A stretch of DNA of 64,000 nt from Leptobrachium leishanense (lineage: Eukaryota > Chordata > Amphibia > Anura > Megophryidae), in assembly GCA_009667805.1 (NCBI GenBank), contig CM019063.1:411470626-411534625 (forward strand). Direction: 5' to 3'. Every line of letters begins with the position of its first letter. Position 1 is the stretch's first letter. Shown here in pieces: positions 22,494 through 34,941 of the stretch. The position numbers and the translations under genes are program-made. A model generated the notes under the pieces. The model did not search any database, was not told the DNA's origin, and saw only the letters and a list, made by a program, of their open reading frames with translations.

Positions 22494-23740
22494 ATGTCAG
22501 AAAGACCAAAAAGGACGGGTAGACGCTCCCATACACAGATAAGCGGGCAAGCAGCCTCTGTGTTGGCAGGCCGTGCTCCTGGTCATGGACGTGGCGCATC
22601 CTCTTTAGGGGCACGCTTGTCCTTTCTGACTGGTGCTGGACCTTTTATGCAGCAGCAACATACAGAGGATTTGGTGGATTGGATAACTAGGCCATCCTCA
22701 TCCTCCGAGTCCTCTGTCAGCCAGGCTTGTAGTGGTTTACAGTCCACCTCAGCTGCCAAAGCATCTAATTCAGCCTCCATGTCCACAGCTACTCCTGCCG
22801 TAGCCTCACCATCATGCACGGAGGAGTCAGCTGAATTGACCACAATGACAGTGCCATGCTGCTTGAGGATGCGGGCAAGTCCAGTGCTCTGATGTTGACT
22901 CTGAGGTTGAGGAAGGGAGTAAAATCAGCCTAGAGGGAGGGGGTGCCAGTAACACACAAAGAACTGTCACTTATGTTCCCCCATACTGCCAGGTTGGCTC
23001 TAGTGACGAGGACATAGGGGATGATGATGATGATGTCACTGACTCCACCTGGGTGCCTGATCTAACAAATGAGTCAAGTGAGGAGGAGGCACAACAACAA
23101 CGAGGCACAATGTCCTCTATGAGCAACCGTAGCCAGTCCATGGCATCAGAAGTCAGAGCTGCTCAGGTGCAGAACGCTGTTGTCTCACAGCACACGTCCA
23201 GGAACTCTGCTATCTGGGAGTTCATCACGACATCTGCAACAGACTGCAGCGTTGCTATTTGTAAGCTATGTCTGAAGAGGATCAAGCGTGGGAAAAACAT
23301 CAGACGCTTGGGTACCACGTGCTTGATCCGACATATGACCAACTGCCACGCATCCCATTGGCACAACACTTCCCACAGGTCCTCATCTGTCTCTACCCCC
23401 ACTATATGTCATGCCATGTCTACAACCTCCACTGACAGGGATGATGTTACAGTAATGGGTGTACCAGGTTCTTCCTCAGAATCTGACAGCATCCCATCAG
23501 CTGCAGATTTACGCAGTCAGATGTCGTTGCCCCAGCTACTACAGCGGAAGAAAAAATATTGTCCCTACCATCCCCATGCACAGTGTCTAAATGCCAGCTT
23601 TGCAAAATTACTCGCATTACAGCTGCTGCCTTTCCAGCTGGTGGACTCTGCCCCCTTCCGTAAATTTGCCGAATGTGCTGTACCAAGGTGGCAGGTTCCA
23701 AAGTGCCAATTTTTTTCACGGAAGGCCATTCCAGCACTAT
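22494..23740 (+). pseudogene. hAT transposase of copy 2, N-terminal half
   Basis: The ATG at 22494, in the context ACCATGT, is a better start than any seen in copy 1. The protein begins MSERPKRTGRRSH and keeps the low-complexity N-terminus. The frame shifts at about 22870-23050. The next part, open from 23053, has the complete BED finger with CKLC and HMTNCH, intact here unlike in copy 1, and continues to RKAIPALY. There it is cut off at 23740 by an LTR insertion; the RNase H-like domain is missing. Sequence differs from copy 1 at many sites, so the two copies are old. Confidence 0.85.
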
Positions 23741-23745
23741 ACCAT

Positions 23746-24349
23746 TGTCATGCCTTAGCCCTGGGAACTTGCTGTGGCCAGCCTGGCTTTCCATTACTCC
23801 CTGTCTGTAGCCACCTAAGGGTTAACTCCTGTTCTAGAAGCCTGTGTGCTTTGCTTAAAACCAGGGCACGCCCTTTCCTCCACCCTATGGCATTGTTCTA
23901 CCTGCTGTGCTATTGAGAGGGTCCTCCTCCAGAGCTCCTGGATATTATTTGTATCTTTGTTCCAGTTTTGCTTGCTGCTGATCCTGCACTACGTCTCCTA
24001 GATATCCAGCCTCTGCATTTAACTACTGCTGTGGTCCCAGGTACATTGTCTGCTGTTTTCTGAGACTGAATCTATATTCAGCTGTATCAGTTCATCACTG
24101 TGAACCACTTTCTGCAAGACCTGGAGAGATTGCCTATGATCACCGTGGTGCTACATTTACCATTGCTGTTACCAGAGACTGTATGTGTCAACTTTACCTG
24201 TGTATTTATCATCTGCCACAGCATCAATATACGTTTATATCTGCATTTGTATCCAGTGACTTTGTTAACTCATTCAACCCCAGCGCCTGGGAAAAATATA
24301 TACTGAACTTTGGGTCCCACTTCGGCTCACGTCTGGTGCCACCCTGACA
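23746..24349 (+). repeat. 5' LTR of the Gypsy fragment
   Basis: 604 bp, TG...CA. It contains a TATA-like TTAAAA at 23855-23860 and, 31 bp later, CTATGGCATT (23885-23894). Nine of these ten bases are complementary to AATGCCAGAG at 24351-24360, next to the LTR end. Confidence 0.8.
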
Positions 24350-24351
24350 TA

Positions 24352-24522
24352 ATGCCAGAGCCTAAAACCAGGCCCATGGGGGTCAAAGCTGCATTGGATG
24401 ATATTGTGTATCAGCTGCTTCTTGTGGTAGAGGATGTATGGAATCTCATGGACTGTTTTCCTACCACACCTGGCCCTGTCAAGGCCTTCACCAGGGAGCA
24501 GAGCATCACAGCAACCAGCTGA
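24352..24522 (+). pseudogene. Gag N-terminus, cut by a Tc1 insertion
   Basis: The frame from the ATG reads MPEPKTRPMGVKAALDDIVY and later VKAFTREQ, with a stop just before the Tc1 insertion. A short leader with a predicted helix is normal at the start of vertebrate Gypsy Gag. The matching downstream zinc-knuckle part lies beyond the Tc1 at about 26180. Confidence 0.6.
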
Positions 24523-24528
24523 GTCTTA

Positions 24529-26142
<1,614 letters not shown>

Positions 26143-26179
26143 TATACCTCTCCACATGAATGCAGAGTCCAGGCACCTT

Positions 26180-26375
26180 ATGTGGAGACTCCGAAAGAAA
26201 GGCGTAGGAGGCTGAATCTATGTTTCTACTGCAGGTCAGATCTACACAAAATTGAATTCTGTCCCATCAGACCTGCCAAGCCACGCCAGACTCCAGCCAC
26301 TGCTCCTGTGCCACGCCAGACCTCAGCCGCTGCTGCTGTGCTACGTCAGACCAGCCCAACACGCCGGAGAAACCC
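26180..26375 (+). pseudogene. Gag zinc-knuckle fragment
   Basis: The frame reads PKERRRRLNLCFYCRSDLHK and IEFCP, giving the C-x2-C-x4-H-x4-C knuckle used for RNA binding by Gypsy-type Gag. A repeated PRQT motif follows. This is the continuation of the gag start at 24352, on the other side of the Tc1 element. It fades near 26375. Confidence 0.75.
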
Positions 26376-26950
26376 GAGCAGCTGTGCGCTTGAATGTTTG
26401 AAAAGTGAAACGCTGTTTGCAAAGAAACTAAAAAACTAAAATGTCTGAAATTTACATATAAAGTCCAATGAATGATAATAAAAAGGGCTGTTACAGAAAA
26501 AAGAAAAAACTATTTAAAAAAAAAAGGGAAATTGTTTTTGCAAAAAAGTCCCGAAAAATGCCTAAAAGATCCTAAAAAATCTATAAATAAAAGAGACTTT
26601 TTACTGCAGAATATTATAATCAACGGTTTATTAGATATTGAAATAAAACAGGAATATTTTTAACATTGAAGCCTATGAATACACCAGAAAAAACCTGTCG
26701 AATGAAACCACTGAACAGCAGGGCAATTCGACAACTTTTCTCTGCTGGTTTTTGTTCTCTGAATAGACAAAGCATTGCTTCTCTATGGGGATTTCACTGT
26801 CCTCGAACAGGCACCGTATGTGCAGGCAATTCGCCAAGATTTGGCAAACTACCTGCTCTCTGAATAGCCGAATGGCCAGGAAATGTGACCGTACGCTGAA
26901 TTTTACTGTTCAGTTACCTTTCGGGCACAATTCGGATCTCTTTGAATAAC
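26376..26950 (+). other. AT-rich sequence related to a hAT 5' region
   Basis: Part of this stretch (about 26560-26670) matches 42160-42280 in hAT copy 3, sharing TTACTGCAGAATATTATAA and TTTTTAACATTGAAGCCTAT. It is therefore hAT-derived filler, not a gene. Short open frames here are low-complexity. Confidence 0.6.
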
Positions 26951-27119
26951 CCTGTAAGTAGGGTTGCACCGATACCGATACTAGTATCGATATCGGTGCC
27001 GATACCGGGTACTGCAGGAGTACTTGGTACTCGTGCAGTACCCCCGATATTTTTTTCCGATACCGGAAGCTGGCATTGAGCCGGCTTGCCGGTATCCGAG
27101 GGGCTGCGGCGGCTGTCCG

Positions 27120-27575
27120 AATGCTCTATCTGCATTCGGACAGGCCCTGCAGCTGCTCACTTTGTTTAATACTTACCTTCCTGGGCGCCGCCGGGAAAGT
27201 CTTCGCGCGTGCGCGCTCCTTGGAAGGACCCCAGCCGCGACCACGTGGGACCATGTGATCGCGGCTGGGGTCCTTCCAACGAGCGCGCGCGCGCGGGAAC
27301 TTTCCCGGCGTCGCTGAAGGAAGGTAAGTATTAAACAAAGTGAGCAGCTGCAGGGCCTGTCCGAATGCAGATAGAGCATTCAGACAGGCCCTGCAGCTGC
27401 TCTCCGCTCATACTTACCTTCCTTCAGCGACGCCGGGAAAGTTCCCGCGCGCGCGCGCGCTCGTTGGAAGGACCCCAGCCGCGATCACATGGTCCCACGT
27501 GGTCGCGGCTGGGGTCCTTCCAAGGAGCGCGCGCGCGCGAAGACTTTCCCGGCGGCGCTGAAGGAAGGTAAGTAT
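27120..27575. repeat. Three consecutive GC-rich palindromes
   Basis: The first spans about 27120-27372 with a centre near 27246; its stem contains AGGACCCCAGCCGCGA facing TCGCGGCTGGGGTCCT. The second is centred near 27370, with GGGCCTGTC facing its complement. The third spans about 27410-27575, centred near 27495, and repeats the first in inverted form. Alternating GC runs (GCGCGCGCGCG) lie in the arms. Confidence 0.9.
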
Positions 27576-27576
27576 G

Positions 27577-28230
27577 AGCGGGGGGGCATATCCATGAGCT
27601 GGGGGGCATATCCATGAGCAGGGGGGCATATCCATGAGCCAGGGGGGCATATCCATGAGCAAGGGGGCATATCCATGAGCCTGGGGGGCATATCCATGAT
27701 CAAGGGGGCATATCCATGAGCTGGGGGGCATATCCATGAGCAGGGGGGCATATCCATGAGCAAGGGGGGCATATCCATGAGCAGGGGGGCATATCCATGA
27801 GCAAGGGGGGCATATCCATGAGCAAGGGGGGCATATCCATGAGCAAGGGGGGCATATCCATGAGCAGGGGGGGGCATATCCATGAGCGGGGGGGGCATAT
27901 CCATGAGCAGGGGGGCATACCCATGAGCAGGGGGGGCATATCCATGAGCAGGGGGGGCATATCCATGAGCAGGGGAGGCATATCCACGAGCAAGGGGGGC
28001 ATATCCACGAGCAGGGGGGGCATATCCACGAACAAGGGGGGCAATTATCCACGAGCTGGGGGGGCAATTATCCATGAGCTGGGGGGGCAATTATCCATGA
28101 GCTGGGGGGGAAATTATCCATGAGCTGGGGGGGCAATTATCCATGAGCTGGGGGGCAATTATCCATGAGCTGGGGTCAGGATATCCATGAGCTGGGGCAA
28201 TATCCATGAGCTGGGGCAAATCCATGAGAC
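27577..28230 (+). repeat. G-rich minisatellite, about 22-24 bp units
   Basis: About 28 units of the type GGGGGGCATATCCATGAGCA, with the number of G and the last bases varying. From about 28030 the units change to GGGGGGCAATTATCCATGAG. Open frames across it encode only a repeated MDMPP-like peptide and are artefacts. Runs of four to eight G in every unit could form G-quadruplexes on the plus strand. Confidence 0.95.
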
Positions 28231-28493
28231 CTGGGGGCTTTATAGGAGGTCTGTTCTTATTGGAAAGCGTCACATGACATAAAATAAAAGTATCGGTAAT
28301 TGGTATCGGTGAGTACTTGAACAAAAGTATCTGTACTCGTACGCGGTCTTAAAAAAGTGGTATCGGTGCATCCCTACCTGTAAGACACAATTTTTCTGCG
28401 CTTGAATGTGACCGGTGCATATCATTTAAATATTTGACCACAGGGTCCAACCCTGCACTCTTCCACAATACCTCAGAGGGGTTATGGTGTGAA

Positions 28494-29553
28494 TGTCAGG
28501 CTCACGCCATGAAGGAGCCATGGCACAGCCTCTGTGTAGTGATATATTTCCAAGCGCTGGGGGTGAGCAGGCAAACAGACAATGGAGGCTGTATTAGCAC
28601 AATAAGTGTAAGGATCCCTGGCTGTAGCCATCCTGCAACTCCCCCTGGTGGTTCTTTCCAGCTTGTTCCTGCCCTGCAACCAGCAACCAGCATCCAGCAT
28701 TGTATGTGTTAATGCACCAAACACACGTGACTGACATAATAAAGGGCTCTGCCCCTCTCTGACCCATTGCTGGTTCATACAGCTCAGGCTCACCAAGAGT
28801 GAAGACCTCTGCTATCACTGCTACTCTGATTCCTGATCCTGACCCCCCATCTCTGGTTCCTGCTCTGCAATCATCATCCACATCATCTTCAGCTATCTAC
28901 CTGGTCAGTCTGCGTGTCCATCCACTACCCTGATACTCTGCTTATCTGTGCAGACCACTGCACGCAGGGCTCATACTCCCCTCTCCCCCGGTGCCACCCT
29001 GGTACCATCCAGAGTCCCTGACAATAAGCTTCTATTGTAGAATTCTGGTACACAGCAAACAGTCCTTGCAAAACACAAAAATACAAGCAATGGCAAGTGG
29101 ATGGTGGGCCACGTAGTCTCTCTCTCTGGATCCTTTTGAGGAAAATCAGGAGCCTTAGGTAACAGTACCTTGATAGAAGGTCTAACTGTAGGAGAGACCT
29201 GAGGGCTGGGAGTCACTTGAGAGTCTCTGAACCGACTGGATAGTGGGCCACGCAGTGGATCTTCTAGCAAGCAGGAACCAGGTCATGCAGACACAGCAAG
29301 GATGGAACTATACTGGTATACACGGTAAAGTGGAATAAATCAGGAGACAAGAAAAATAAACAAGAGGGAGCTCTCAGGACCTCTTTAGGGAAGGAAATAC
29401 ACAAAACGAAAGAGCAAAGGGGAGGAGGGTGTGGTCTGCTTTTATGCAGAACCTCAGGTTCAGGCACAGGAGTTAACCCTTAGGTGGGAAGCAGGTAAGG
29501 AGAGCTAGTGACCCAGGCTGGCCACAACAGGTTCTCAGGGCTGAGGCATGACA
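28494..29553 (-). mobile_element. Solo LTR, 1060 bp, minus strand
   Basis: Flanked by GTGAA at 28489-28493 and 29554-29558. Read on the minus strand it begins TGTCATGCCTCAGCCC, matching the LTR at 23746, and ends GCCTGACA. It also shares CACCTAAGGGTTAACTCCTG with that LTR. It is longer than the 604-bp copy, so it may contain an internal insertion or be a variant. It lies within the 3' part of hAT copy 2. Confidence 0.85.
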
Positions 29554-31239
29554 GTGAAGGCACGAGCTGACACCAAAGGCCCAATATTTGGGTGCACTGA
29601 CACGTGTACCAGATTCATATCATTTCAATATTTGATCGCAGGGTCCAACCCTGCAGTCTTCCACAATACCTTAGAGTGGTTACAGTGTGAAGGCGCTAGC
29701 TGGCACTAAAGGCCCAATTTTAAAGCACTGGTTCTGTTACTTTCATCCAAACCCAGCATAAGAGGCACCATAATTTAGCCAAAAAAAATCACTAAACTTG
29801 TTCTGCGTGTCCTAAAAGGTCTCCTCTTTTCATACAGGCTGCCGCCCCAAGTAGTTGTTTATTAATAGATCAAAGGAAAACTATTTACCGTCATTTGAAA
29901 TGTCATTTTTTTCTTTTTAAATGTTTCTATACATCCTACAGATCTGCCACTTCACAGGCAGGATAAAGGGACCGACCAAGGCACGATATTTTAAGGAATT
30001 TTTCATTTTTACTCTTACCCTTTATGTCATGTAAAAATCACTGTTCCTTTAAAAACATTTTTTCTCATTGTTTCCTGTCCCCCAGGGCACTATCCTGATT
30101 CCCTGACCCCCATACACCTTTTATGGCCAATAACTTGCAGATATGTCCTCTTGGAGGGGACCTTAATTTTCGGCAGTGGTGTATTTAGGTTTTGTGCTGC
30201 CCTAGGCCTGCCTAAACTCGTGCACCCCCTAAATTAAATTGGACACACTCCTTCCTTTCAAGGCCGCACCTCCTGTTTAAACAGCCAGACACTTTCTGGT
30301 TTTAAAGATGGCTGTTGCTATAATGCAGTGGCCATCATCCACTTAGTGCAGTAGAGGCTGCATGGAGAGGCCTGCCAACAAGTTTAGGAAACGTTTGGGT
30401 CCCCTCCAAATTTACAGATGACTTCTGTATTATACATAATAATACACAGAGAGGACACAATACAGGGAGTCTGGGATTTACTTATGTCTCTGTTACACAA
30501 TACAGAGAGTCTGGGATTCACTTTCGTCTGTGTTACACATATTAAGTAAAACCGCAAAAAAAACTATAATAGTATAATAGTAAAAGGTATGATCGCATAA
30601 CTCATTTTCAGAGACATGCACACACACATGGAGGAGCCCCTATAAACATCTACACACCCTGAATATGGAGGAGGGTCTAAAGACATCCAGAAACAACCTA
30701 CATAGGATTCCTTAAAGACAACCCAAACCCAGTATATGGAGGAGCCCCTAAAAAAAGAGGGAGATTAGGGCAAAGCAGGGACAGAGAGATTTGCTGCCAA
30801 AAATTGGGGCTGCCCGTAGCATACAGGATATATAAAGTTTAACTAAAACTGAATAACAAGCACCACACTGATATCACCAAAATCCTTTTATTTTAATTAT
30901 AGTTATAGTTAGAGAATTTTGCATTTTTACTAAACTTTTGGCAAAAATACTTGTATAGTGCAGGTGTCCTGCACTATCACCTAGTATCCCTATTATATAT
31001 CTATTAGCTGTGGAATTTAATGCTATGGTAATATTAATATAATAGGATACTAGGCAGTAGGTTATAGTATTATTAGGTTTTGAAACCAGCAGTTTTTGGA
31101 TAGTGCAAGAGACACATTTCGTATACAGCTATTTCTTGCACTCTTAAAATGGCCATACAATTTGGAAGTATTTTTAGAGAACGGGTCATGCATCCTCATA
31201 TAGATTTCTCTTGTGTTATGTTACCTCATCTAGTGTGTC

Positions 31240-31385
31240 ACCCGTCTCCTCTTAGATTGTAAGCTCTTGAGCAGGGTCCTTCCTCCTTCTGTTCAGTGTG
31301 TGTAACATGTATGTATATTTGTTATTCCGTCTCTCCCATTGTACAGAGCTAAGGAATTTCTTGGCGCTTTATAAATGCTTGTAAC
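31240..31385 (+). repeat. LINE 3' end fragment (L2/CR1-like)
   Basis: The block TTAGATTGTAAGCTCTTGAG, followed by GCAGGGTCCTTCC and GGCGCTTTATAAATGCTTGT, is the typical 3' end of L2-like LINEs in vertebrates. No coding part remains. Confidence 0.65.
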
Positions 31386-31846
31386 TGTAACTGTTATAAG
31401 GTGGAGTATTAATTAAGATCTAGTTTAATAGCCTCTCCCCCTTCTTTTATAACCCCTTTTTTAATGAAGTTTTTTTTTCGTTAATGGAGTTTTAACAAAA
31501 TGTTTTTAGTAAGAATGAAAAACTCCCTTCCCTTTTATTTTTATTGTTTTTTCGATATGTCTTGTCCTGTAAAAGTTTGCCTATTTGCTATTCTCTCGGA
31601 AGTTTATTTTTTGACGTTGTGCCTTCTGGCACGACATACATGTGTTGTTATCTTATCTTATTATGTTTAAAATAAAGAATTGCAAAAAAATAAATAAGAA
31701 TTAAAAAAAAAAGAAAAACTCTCTCCATTTAACTGAATGGTTAATAAGCTGACCAGACACTGCAATGAGACACCAGGAAGTGTCAGACTCATGATGGATA
31801 GCCAGACAAAAGATAACAAGGCCTCTGCTGCCTAATCAACCCTTAA

Positions 31847-33077
31847 CCCTTTCGCTGCTGAGGCTTTTCCCGCCCCTGTGCTGAGGTCATTTTTTACCTG
31901 TTTTGCGCATCATGTTTAAACGTGTTTTTAAGGCTTATTTTAGTATATGACACCGACATATTATATATCGTTCTTTCCGTCAGACTCGGTAGATTCATAA
32001 TATGTCATTATTATATGTATACGTTATGTCATGTCTGTATATTATAACAAAAAATGCAATAAAATATGTATTTTCAATAATTTACAATGTGTAAAGTGTT
32101 TTTTTCCACATTTTAACATGCGAGCAATTGCGGTTATATTTTGTATGGGGTGCGCTTGTTAAAAAAATTAGAGATGGGGTCTCGTTACATTTTTTTTTGG
32201 GGAAAATGACACTATTTTTAACAAACGCACCGCATACAAAAATCGTTAGTGCAGCATCATTGTTCACATTATAATTGAAATGGGAACAATATTGCTACAC
32301 TAACAAACCAAAAAAAATAAAAAAAAGTGTTTATTTTTTTTTTTTTTTTAATTTTTTTTTATTTTTATTTTTCTTTTTTTTTTTTTTTTTACAAAATTTT
32401 TAACTTTCATGTTTGGTATCGTTGGAACGGCCATGCTCTGGCCGATCCAACCATATCAAAATTTAACCCCTAACTGCCACGGATCGGGAGATAGGGAGTT
32501 CATTGGAACTCCCTATCTCCACACTTGGTGGCAGTTAGGGGTTAACTGTAGGACTGGCGTCATCGTGCTACGCACGATGACGCCAGTCCTCTGGGGGAGT
32601 TCCCGGAAGCTTGGCCGACATCCAAGATGTTGGCCAGCTCCGGGAAAGGATCGCGAACCGGCGCTTTTCAGCGCCGATTCGCGATCCAGCTCCCCAGGGG
32701 TTAATGCCAGGCATCATTTGGAAGGGCAGGCTGTGCCCTTCCAAATGATGCCTGGGTTAAGCCCCTGTGCGCCGCCGATCGGGAGGGAGAGAGGTCCGAA
32801 GGACCTCCCCCCCCTCCCTTTCAGGCGCCTCCTCCGCACATGCGGAGGGGGCGCCTGAATTAGGTGTCATCGCGCCCCCGCGATGACACCTAATAATGGC
32901 GGCTGCTGGTCCGGATGCGCGGCTGACATCCAGGATGTCAGCCCGCACCGGAGGGGCCAGCGATCGGCCGGAACCCGGCCGAACGCTGACCCCGATGGGA
33001 GGACGCGCTCAGCGCGTCCTCCGCATACCAGCGGGAATGCTGAGGACGCGCTGAGCGCGTCCTTAGCATTCAAGTGG
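31847..33077. mobile_element. TTAA-flanked hairpin-chain element, copy 1, 1231 bp
   Basis: TTAA lies at 31843-31846 and 33078-33081. The left end CCCTTTCGCTGCTGAGG resembles the complement of the right, CCACTTGAATGCTAAGG. TTAA duplication and CC-starting ends suggest a piggyBac-type non-autonomous element. The left half is AT-rich with poly-T near 32330-32400. The right half is a row of at least nine different hairpins, for example TTAACCCCTAACTGCCAC (about 32464), GGACTGGCGTCATCGTGC (about 32552), GGATCGCGAA (about 32647), CAGGCATCATTTGGAAGGGC (about 32707), TTAGGTGTCATCGCG (about 32861) and GAGGACGCGCT (about 32999), each followed by its own complement. There is no transposase. Confidence 0.82.
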
Positions 33078-33254
33078 TTAAGGAGGAATGACAGAACTGT
33101 TCTATCATAAATGCATTGACTTTAAAGACCCTAGGTCCTTAAAGGGTTAACAATCCCCCAGACTGACACACTGTAGCTGCTGTTTTTGCCACCCCACTGG
33201 AAACTGCCGCCCTAGGCCTAGGCCTTTTTGGCCTAGGCCAAGATACAGCACTGC

Positions 33255-34902
33255 CCTACAGTGTATTCAGCAAGTACCGAAGGTCAGGTTTGCCAGATTT
33301 CTGAAGCACAGCAGAGGCATCATTTGCTGTTCAGTGATTGCAGTATTAAGTTTGTATTTCCGCAATCTGTAAAATATGGCCTGTTAGGGGTATTTGAGGA
33401 CCAGCGTTAGAAACCTACTGCTCCATATGATGTGCAGTTAACTTTTAAGATAGGTTGGTTTTTTTTGTTGTAAAATACGTACAACCTAGACCTATCCGAT
33501 GAGAAGCAACAAATACAAACAAAAGTTTATTTGTATATGTAGATGCACATTACAGCATGTGAAACAACGACATCCTGCAATTGGATACTGAATGAAATGA
33601 GGGTAACTAACTGCAAAATCAAATCATGGAAACTGAAGCGATACTTCCCCCATGTGGTTAAACCAATATTGCCAACAAAACACATCTTTAAAACTAAAAT
33701 GCTTGTTAGCGTTAGTAATTATATTGCATCATAAGGAGTGTGTATCTATAATCTTTAAAAAGTATATTGCAATTGAAAAGAATAACAAACATTATTATTT
33801 AAAATGTGTCTTCTTTAAATGAACAATAAATCAATTTCCAAACTGCAAGGCTACTTTAAAAGGTTAATGAGCACGAGAAGAAAAAAAGATTAATTACGGC
33901 TATTCCAAGCATTAAATTGAATTGTACTGAACGCAGATTTTTACATAGAAATATCCTGCTTGTAATAAATTCTGAGGTACAATTTAAGTTAATATTAGAA
34001 TTTATTATTTATTTAGCAAAAAGAAAAGCCTGGTAAGAAATAGAATATGATAAAATGTAAGCCACCACATAAAATGAAAGGAACTATGCAAATATATAAA
34101 AGCTCTCAAACCTAAAAGGAAATGTTTATGGAAAACATACCCCTGCTGATAGTAGAATCTTTCCCATAAATGAAAATCAGTGATTAACTGATGTGCTAGT
34201 TAGTAGTCCAGTATAATTTTTTACTTTTGAATTAGTAGATAGTAAATAGCGAGATAATTGTTTTTGTAGCAATTACTATAAACCCTTATGATATATATAT
34301 AATATATATCAAAACAGCAGAGGGAAGCACTCCGGGACTAAAAATAAAAGTGAATTTATTGGGTATGATTAAAAAAAAATCTGACGTTTCTTCTTGTAAG
34401 AGCCTTTATCAATGAATAAAAACAGAATGTATACAAACAAATATATAAGGAAGTAATACACTCACCCCCCAATGTTGTGATGCCCCGTCTTAGGTCAAGT
34501 CGGAGGAAAGAGCAAACCGGCGTACCTGTGTTGGGTGCTGGGCGTGTGGCGCACTACTTAGCCGTCACCCATGATGACGCGGTGAGTATGTTGTCATAGA
34601 AAATACTAGCAACAATGTGCACCTCAAAGCCGCCAACTGAAGATACATAATGAAATTAAAGACGGGCACAGGACAGGAGCAACAGGGTGGTGCCTAAGGT
34701 GGATTTGAAAAGATGCTAAAGGAAAACAGTCGCAGAGAACGATGGAGCAAGATACAAATGTATAATGAATAAATGTGCCAACAAGGACTGTAGCGGAAAT
34801 GACTGTAAAATAGTGTGAAAACAAGATGTGATTGGATAAAATATGTGAATGAGTAACCATGTGAATGCACTGTGAAAAGAATAAAAAATGAATGTTGAAT
34901 CA

Positions 34903-34908
<6 letters not shown>
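33255..34908. other. No recognisable gene; AT-rich, with one possible dispersed repeat
   Basis: 33460-34160 is AT-rich with only short open frames. 34284-34310 is an imperfect AT repeat. 34310-34480, with GAGGGAAGCACTCCGGGAC and TCTGACGTTTCTTCTTGT, looks like part of a dispersed element, but no second copy is in the window. Confidence 0.4.

Positions 34909-34936
<28 letters not shown>
34909..34936. repeat. (TA)n microsatellite, target of a Tc1 insertion
   Basis: A pure TA run. A second TA run follows the transposon at 36154-36171, so the Tc1 element split one microsatellite. Confidence 0.9.

Positions 34937-34941
<5 letters not shown>

Larger units (their letters stand above)
26959..28376. 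mobile_element. Non-autonomous hAT element with palindromes and a G-rich minisatellite
   Basis: The left end TAGGGTTGCACCGATACC and the complement of the right end, TAGGGATGCACCGATACC, form the inverted ends. CCTGTAAG flanks both sides (26951-26958 and 28377-28384), the 8-bp duplication of hAT elements. The interior has a series of large GC-rich palindromes (27120-27575), then a G-rich tandem array (27577-28230), then a tail rich in GGTATCGGT. No transposase is present. The well-conserved ends and perfect duplication suggest a fairly recent insertion. Confidence 0.9.
30173..33254. mobile_element. Candidate CAGTG-ended DNA element with nested insertions
   Basis: The left end GCAGTGGTGTATTTAGG resembles the complement of the right end, GCAGTGCTGTATCTTGG. 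Both lead into CCTAGGCC blocks, and CAGTG ends occur in some hAT families. However, I find no matching 8-bp duplication (ATTTTCGG against CCCTACAG), so the boundaries may be wrong. It contains a LINE tail (31240-31385), a second LINE-like tail with AATAAA near 31670, and a TTAA element. Confidence 0.5.

Noticed and set aside
27414..28123. Long frames giving repeated MDMPP or HGYAP peptides
   Set aside because: Pure translation of the G-rich minisatellite in several frames.
27577..28230. CRISPR-like array
   Set aside because: Units are contiguous and nearly identical, without unique spacers, and the context is a vertebrate-type genome.
28494..29025. A shorter LTR bounded by TGTCAGG and CCTGACA
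   Set aside because: The 5-bp duplication GTGAA fits the 28494-29553 unit, and the right part is clearly the start of the same LTR family in reverse. The inner match is probably chance, though an internal insertion cannot be excluded.
30173..33254. Firm assignment of the CAGTG-ended element to hAT
   Set aside because: Ends match imperfectly and no 8-bp duplication is present, so it is only listed as a candidate.
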